A stretch of 23,396 bases of DNA, from positions 1-23,396 of the IMG/VR virus record IMGVR_UViG_3300006734_000421; one strand, given 5' to 3'. The notes under the pieces were generated by a model. The model ran no database searches. It was not told the DNA's origin and was given only the letters and a program-made list of their open reading frames with translations. Both the position numbers and the translations under genes were made by a program. Below are positions 20,058-23,396 of this stretch, in pieces. This DNA comes from a virus. The stretch's first letter is position 1. Every line of letters starts with the position of its first letter.

Positions 20058-22618
20058 AGCTATACATTAACGGCATAGAGGCGACTTTAGAAAAGTCCAT
20101 ACCCTTTCCTTTGAACTACTCCATCGCGGATGTTAAAAACCCCGAAAAGAGAAAGCGCAGCGGATCGTTGACGGTTACACTACCAGGCGACCGCAACAAC
20201 CTTAACATATTCTATTCTGCGTATGCGTTAAGCATAACAGACTTGGGTGCGGGTACGGGCTTTCAGTTTGACCCAACGGTACGGGTAGAAGCACAAGTCT
20301 ATGAAGGGGGCAATTTATTGTTCGATGGTCTTTTACAGTTGTTCCAAGTAAAGATTGAAAAGGGCAAGTACAGCTTTGAAGTAGGGCTTTATTCTAATTA
20401 CGTGGACTGGTTCAAAGAATTAGGCGACTTAACCGTAGGAGGGTTGGGATGGTCCGAATACGACCACACGTTAAACCAAACGAACATTGAAAATAGTTGG
20501 GACACGTCCGTAGTAGTAAACTCAACACCTACTTCAAACTTTACCACGGGAGTTCCTGACGGGTTCGGTTATGTTTACCCTCACATTGACTGGGGCTATG
20601 CGGACGATTTAACGACGCTTAGCACTACTGATATTGTTCCTTTGTTGTATGTTAAAGAAGTATTAGAGAAATGCGCGGAGGTAGCAGACTTAACCATAAC
20701 AGGAAACTGGATTAACGAAGAAAAGATCAAGCGACTTTTGGTAAGTTGGGGCGGTGGAGAAAAGAACAGGCTTTCGCAGGCGCAGATAGACGCGCGTGAA
20801 GTAGACTACGACAACGCCTTAGACTATTCGGAAAGCGTATCACACAATCAAGGACCGTTTTATTTTGGCAACCCTAACGGGACGCCCGAATATAGATATG
20901 GTGGACCACCACAGCCTGTTTGGGGCGATATTTCTACCTTCACCCTAACCGATGACGACATAGGGCAATTCAATACCACAATAGGACGGGTTACGGTCGC
21001 TCAGTCAGGAAAGTATCGAATAACATTCAGCGGAACGATACGCGCCCGCGCACCATTCTCAGCAACCCCGACTTCAACAATAACGCACGACCCGAAATTA
21101 ACGATTCTGTTAAAAAGGAACGGTGCAAGTTTACCAGGTAGTTCTGTGACTATCCCCGCAAGCACAACAGCGTCGTACACTTCGACAGCAATAAACATAA
21201 CAGGGGAATTAGACTTACTGGCAGGTGATGAGATTCGCGTAGCATTTTTTCCACAGACGCTAAACAGTGCGATAACATGGAACGGCAACCCGACGAACGT
21301 TCCTACTATTGACTTTGATTTTGATACCACCACCGATGCGCGTTTCTTAATGGAGGCAATAGAAACACCTATAACAGACGGGGACACGGTGGAACTTGCA
21401 AGGTTCGCGCCCAACATGAAGTGTTCGGACTTTGTAAAAGGAATCGTAAGGGCGTTTAATTTGTACGTGGGTGATCCAACCGAAGAAGGGGAAATAAAAA
21501 TAGAACCGTTAGAGGATTTTTATCAAGACACGGACGACGCGGTAGATGTGACCGAGTTGGTTGACCACAATAAACCGATAGTAATAAAGCCAGCGTCAAG
21601 CATTGAGGGCAAGTTATATGAATATAAGTGGTCTGCATCAGGGGACTATTGGACCACAAGGTATGTAGAGGAATACGGCAGGGGCTACGGGGACTACACC
21701 TACGAAGTGCCTTCGACGTTTCAAACAGGGGTAAGAAAGTTTGAATTGCCATTTAGCCAAACAATTCCAGTAACCGTTCCTAACTCCGAAATTATTTCTC
21801 CACGAGTAGTAAGGATAGACAATTCCACAGGTGCAAAAAGCCCGTTCAAGGGCAAGCCCCGACTATTTATCTACAATGGATTAGTTTCATTGAGTTCGGG
21901 AACATTCACGTTAACCGATGACGACGGCACAAACGGCACATCGCACAACGATTACCCGAACGCAAATCATTTGATGGATTTAACCAATGCCGACTTCGAC
22001 TTGAATTGGACGCTGCCTGAAGAAATCTATTTTGAGCCAACGGCATATACTAACAACAATCTGTGGACTGGGTACGAAAGATTTGTAAGAGAAACCACAG
22101 GACGCGATAGTAAGATAGTCACGTTATTTTTGAAGGTGGATGCTGAATGGATGTATGACTTTACGTTTGATCAGTTGTTAATGATAAACGGGGTGGTGTA
22201 CAGGGTAAATGAGATTAAAGAATTTGACCCCGAAGCCAACGATACTACGATGTTTGAATTAGTGCGGGTGGTGGAAGCCGACAGCGCAGAGGCGTTAAGT
22301 TATTCAGGTAATGAGATACAGCCACAAGACCCTACAAGGGGAGGTGGTCAGCAGTTCGGGGAGGAATCGAGCAACTTCACGGTTAATCCTGACGTAAGAT
22401 TCACGAATGTAGACACAAGCGGGGGGGTGGTGATAGCTACACTAAACGCAGGTGATGAAGTTGGCAGGCAGGTGTCATTTAGGTCAACAGGCGGGTCACT
22501 AAGGGTTACGCCGAGTGGCACAACTCTCAATGGAGCAAGTAGAAGTATTGAGTATTCGAGCGAAAGCACCGTAACACTAATTTATACCAATGACGGCTGG
22601 TTTGAAATAGCGAATTAA
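20054..22618 (+). CDS. Large tail/baseplate structural protein, 854 aa
   Basis: The protein starts MKLYINGIEATLEKSIPFPLNYSIADVKNPEKRK, a block I associate with large Bacteroidota phage tail proteins, and continues with VTLPGDRNNLNIF and a FDGLLQLFQVKIEKGKYSFEVGLYSNY segment like a tail-hub (gp27-like) domain. A Thr/Ser-rich beta part (about 300-430) is probably a carbohydrate-binding or Ig-like insertion, and the C-terminal 100 residues are repeat-like beta. It overlaps the previous gene by four bases and is followed at once by the tape measure gene, so a distal-tail, hub or tube-tip role is likely. No enzyme motif is visible. Confidence 0.65.
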   Translation: MKLYINGIEATLEKSIPFPLNYSIADVKNPEKRKRSGSLTVTLPGDRNNLNIFYSAYALSITDLGAGTGFQFDPTVRVEAQVYEGGNLLFDGLLQLFQVKIEKGKYSFEVGLYSNYVDWFKELGDLTVGGLGWSEYDHTLNQTNIENSWDTSVVVNSTPTSNFTTGVPDGFGYVYPHIDWGYADDLTTLSTTDIVPLLYVKEVLEKCAEVADLTITGNWINEEKIKRLLVSWGGGEKNRLSQAQIDAREVDYDNALDYSESVSHNQGPFYFGNPNGTPEYRYGGPPQPVWGDISTFTLTDDDIGQFNTTIGRVTVAQSGKYRITFSGTIRARAPFSATPTSTITHDPKLTILLKRNGASLPGSSVTIPASTTASYTSTAINITGELDLLAGDEIRVAFFPQTLNSAITWNGNPTNVPTIDFDFDTTTDARFLMEAIETPITDGDTVELARFAPNMKCSDFVKGIVRAFNLYVGDPTEEGEIKIEPLEDFYQDTDDAVDVTELVDHNKPIVIKPASSIEGKLYEYKWSASGDYWTTRYVEEYGRGYGDYTYEVPSTFQTGVRKFELPFSQTIPVTVPNSEIISPRVVRIDNSTGAKSPFKGKPRLFIYNGLVSLSSGTFTLTDDDGTNGTSHNDYPNANHLMDLTNADFDLNWTLPEEIYFEPTAYTNNNLWTGYERFVRETTGRDSKIVTLFLKVDAEWMYDFTFDQLLMINGVVYRVNEIKEFDPEANDTTMFELVRVVEADSAEALSYSGNEIQPQDPTRGGGQQFGEESSNFTVNPDVRFTNVDTSGGVVIATLNAGDEVGRQVSFRSTGGSLRVTPSGTTLNGASRSIEYSSESTVTLIYTNDGWFEIAN

Positions 22619-22619
22619 G

Positions 22620-23396
22620 ATGGCAGAGAAGTTAGTATATGAAATAGACATTAACGGGTCGAAGTCTGCAAAGACGTTAGGGCAACTTAACAACGAACTC
22701 GAGCAGATGCGCGAAGAATTAGATTCCATTCCAATAGGAACGCAGGAATTTAAGAAAATGGCGCGTGAAATATCTAAGACTGAAAGCGAAGTTAAAAACC
22801 TCGAGGCGTCCTTTGAGGGTATGGATATGGAGCAAAAATTAACCGCCGCAACGGATGTGGTCGCAGGATTAGCAGGAGGCTTCGCAGCGGTTGAAGGTGC
22901 TATCGCCATAGCGGGTGTAGAGTCGGAGGCGTTTGAGGAAACCATGACAAAGGTGATGGGGGCTATGGCATTTGCTACGGGAATTAAAGACATGGGTGCT
23001 GCTGCTGTGGCTATGAAGAAGCTGACAGACGTTACTGAGCTACAAGCAAAAGCGCAGAAGGTATTGAACTTTGTAATGAGCATGAACCCTATCGGGTTAA
23101 TCGTTACAGCGATAGGATTGCTCATAGCAGGCATCGTTGCCTTTCAGAAACCTATCCAAAACGCTATCGCCAAGTTTGAAAGCATGAATGGTGTGGCGAA
23201 GGTTCTGATAGGAGTACTCGCTGGTCCGTTATTAGCAGCTATCTACGGTGTGACAAAAGCGTTAGAGTTCTTTGGGGTCATCAACTCCAAGACACAGAAT
23301 GATGCTATAAGCGCAGCGGAGAAAAGAAGGAGGGCAGAGGTCAAAGCACACAAGGAACGTATAAAAGAACTTAATAAGGAGATTGATGCGCTTGAC
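22620..23396 (+). CDS. Tail tape measure protein (3' partial)
   Basis: The ATG at 22620 lies two bases after the preceding stop and the frame is open for 259 codons to the window edge. Residues 1-70 are charged coiled coil (GQLNNELEQMREELDSIPIG, AREISKTESEVKNLEASFEG), followed by an Ala/Gly-rich block (VVAGLAGGFAAVEGAIAIAG) and two hydrophobic segments (PIGLIVTAIGLLIAGIVAF, VLIGVLAGPLLAAIYGV) separated by helical, charged stretches. This is the usual make-up of phage tape measure proteins, which set tail length and help DNA pass the host membrane. The rest lies beyond the window. Confidence 0.85.
   Translation, partial: MAEKLVYEIDINGSKSAKTLGQLNNELEQMREELDSIPIGTQEFKKMAREISKTESEVKNLEASFEGMDMEQKLTAATDVVAGLAGGFAAVEGAIAIAGVESEAFEETMTKVMGAMAFATGIKDMGAAAVAMKKLTDVTELQAKAQKVLNFVMSMNPIGLIVTAIGLLIAGIVAFQKPIQNAIAKFESMNGVAKVLIGVLAGPLLAAIYGVTKALEFFGVINSKTQNDAISAAEKRRRAEVKAHKERIKELNKEIDALD

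Noticed and set aside
1-23396. tRNA, rRNA, CRISPR arrays, transposases, integrase and attachment sites
   Set aside because: I looked for tRNA-like arms, regularly spaced repeats and recombinase motifs and found none; the only exact longer repeat seen is the 18-mer at 3566 and 3607.

Overview
This window is part of a tailed double-stranded DNA phage genome, free or as a prophage fragment, that very probably infects a Bacteroidota host. Evidence for the host is the TAnnTTTG-type -7 promoter elements in the main intergenic gaps, the near absence of Shine-Dalgarno sequences in front of tightly overlapping genes, and several protein types I know from Bacteroidota phages. The presence of tail chaperone, tape-measure and tail-completion genes points to a long-tailed (sipho- or myo-like) virion. 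No tRNA, rRNA, CRISPR, integrase or insertion sequence is visible.

Layout. (1) 1-3042, plus strand: end of a DUF1566-like fibre gene, two small genes, a calcineurin-like metallophosphatase, then a lysis cassette of T7-type amidase, two-TM holin candidate and two overlapping spanin-like membrane coiled-coil genes. (2) 3099-5280, minus strand: an early operon of small genes including an SSB-like OB protein with an acidic ...DLPF tip, ending in a 362-bp gap that holds an array of dyad repeats, then one more small gene. (3) 5281-5372: a divergent control region with matching -7 boxes facing both ways. (4) 5373-11857, plus strand: a small HTH regulator; a three-gene IbrA/IbrB cassette (PP-loop enzyme plus ParB-like protein); a structured intergenic RNA candidate; a DnaD-like replication protein; a DnaB helicase; a second, different PP-loop enzyme; an HNH nuclease; and a zinc-ribbon protein. 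(5) 11858-12052: a strong terminator and a probable promoter. (6) 12053-23396, plus strand, a nearly gapless late operon: sigma-like regulator, membrane protein, SAP/HeH-like protein, small and large terminase, a glycosyltransferase/sulfotransferase cassette, tail assembly chaperones with a -1 frameshift site, a gp10-like tail completion protein, two large tail proteins and the start of the tape measure.

How it fits together. The divergent region would drive early genes outward. The DnaD-like protein, DnaB and SSB-like protein form the replication set. The sigma-like gene directly after the terminator is a candidate switch to late transcription. The least expected part is 14735-17537: a tandem glycosyltransferase, a sulfotransferase with recognisable PAPS-binding motifs and another glycosyltransferase sit between the large terminase and the tail genes, where portal and capsid genes would normally be. 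Together they look like a cassette for making or modifying a (sulfated) glycan. With two PP-loop PAPS-reductase-like enzymes elsewhere in the window, sulfur nucleotide chemistry is a recurrent theme, although a functional link between them is only inference.
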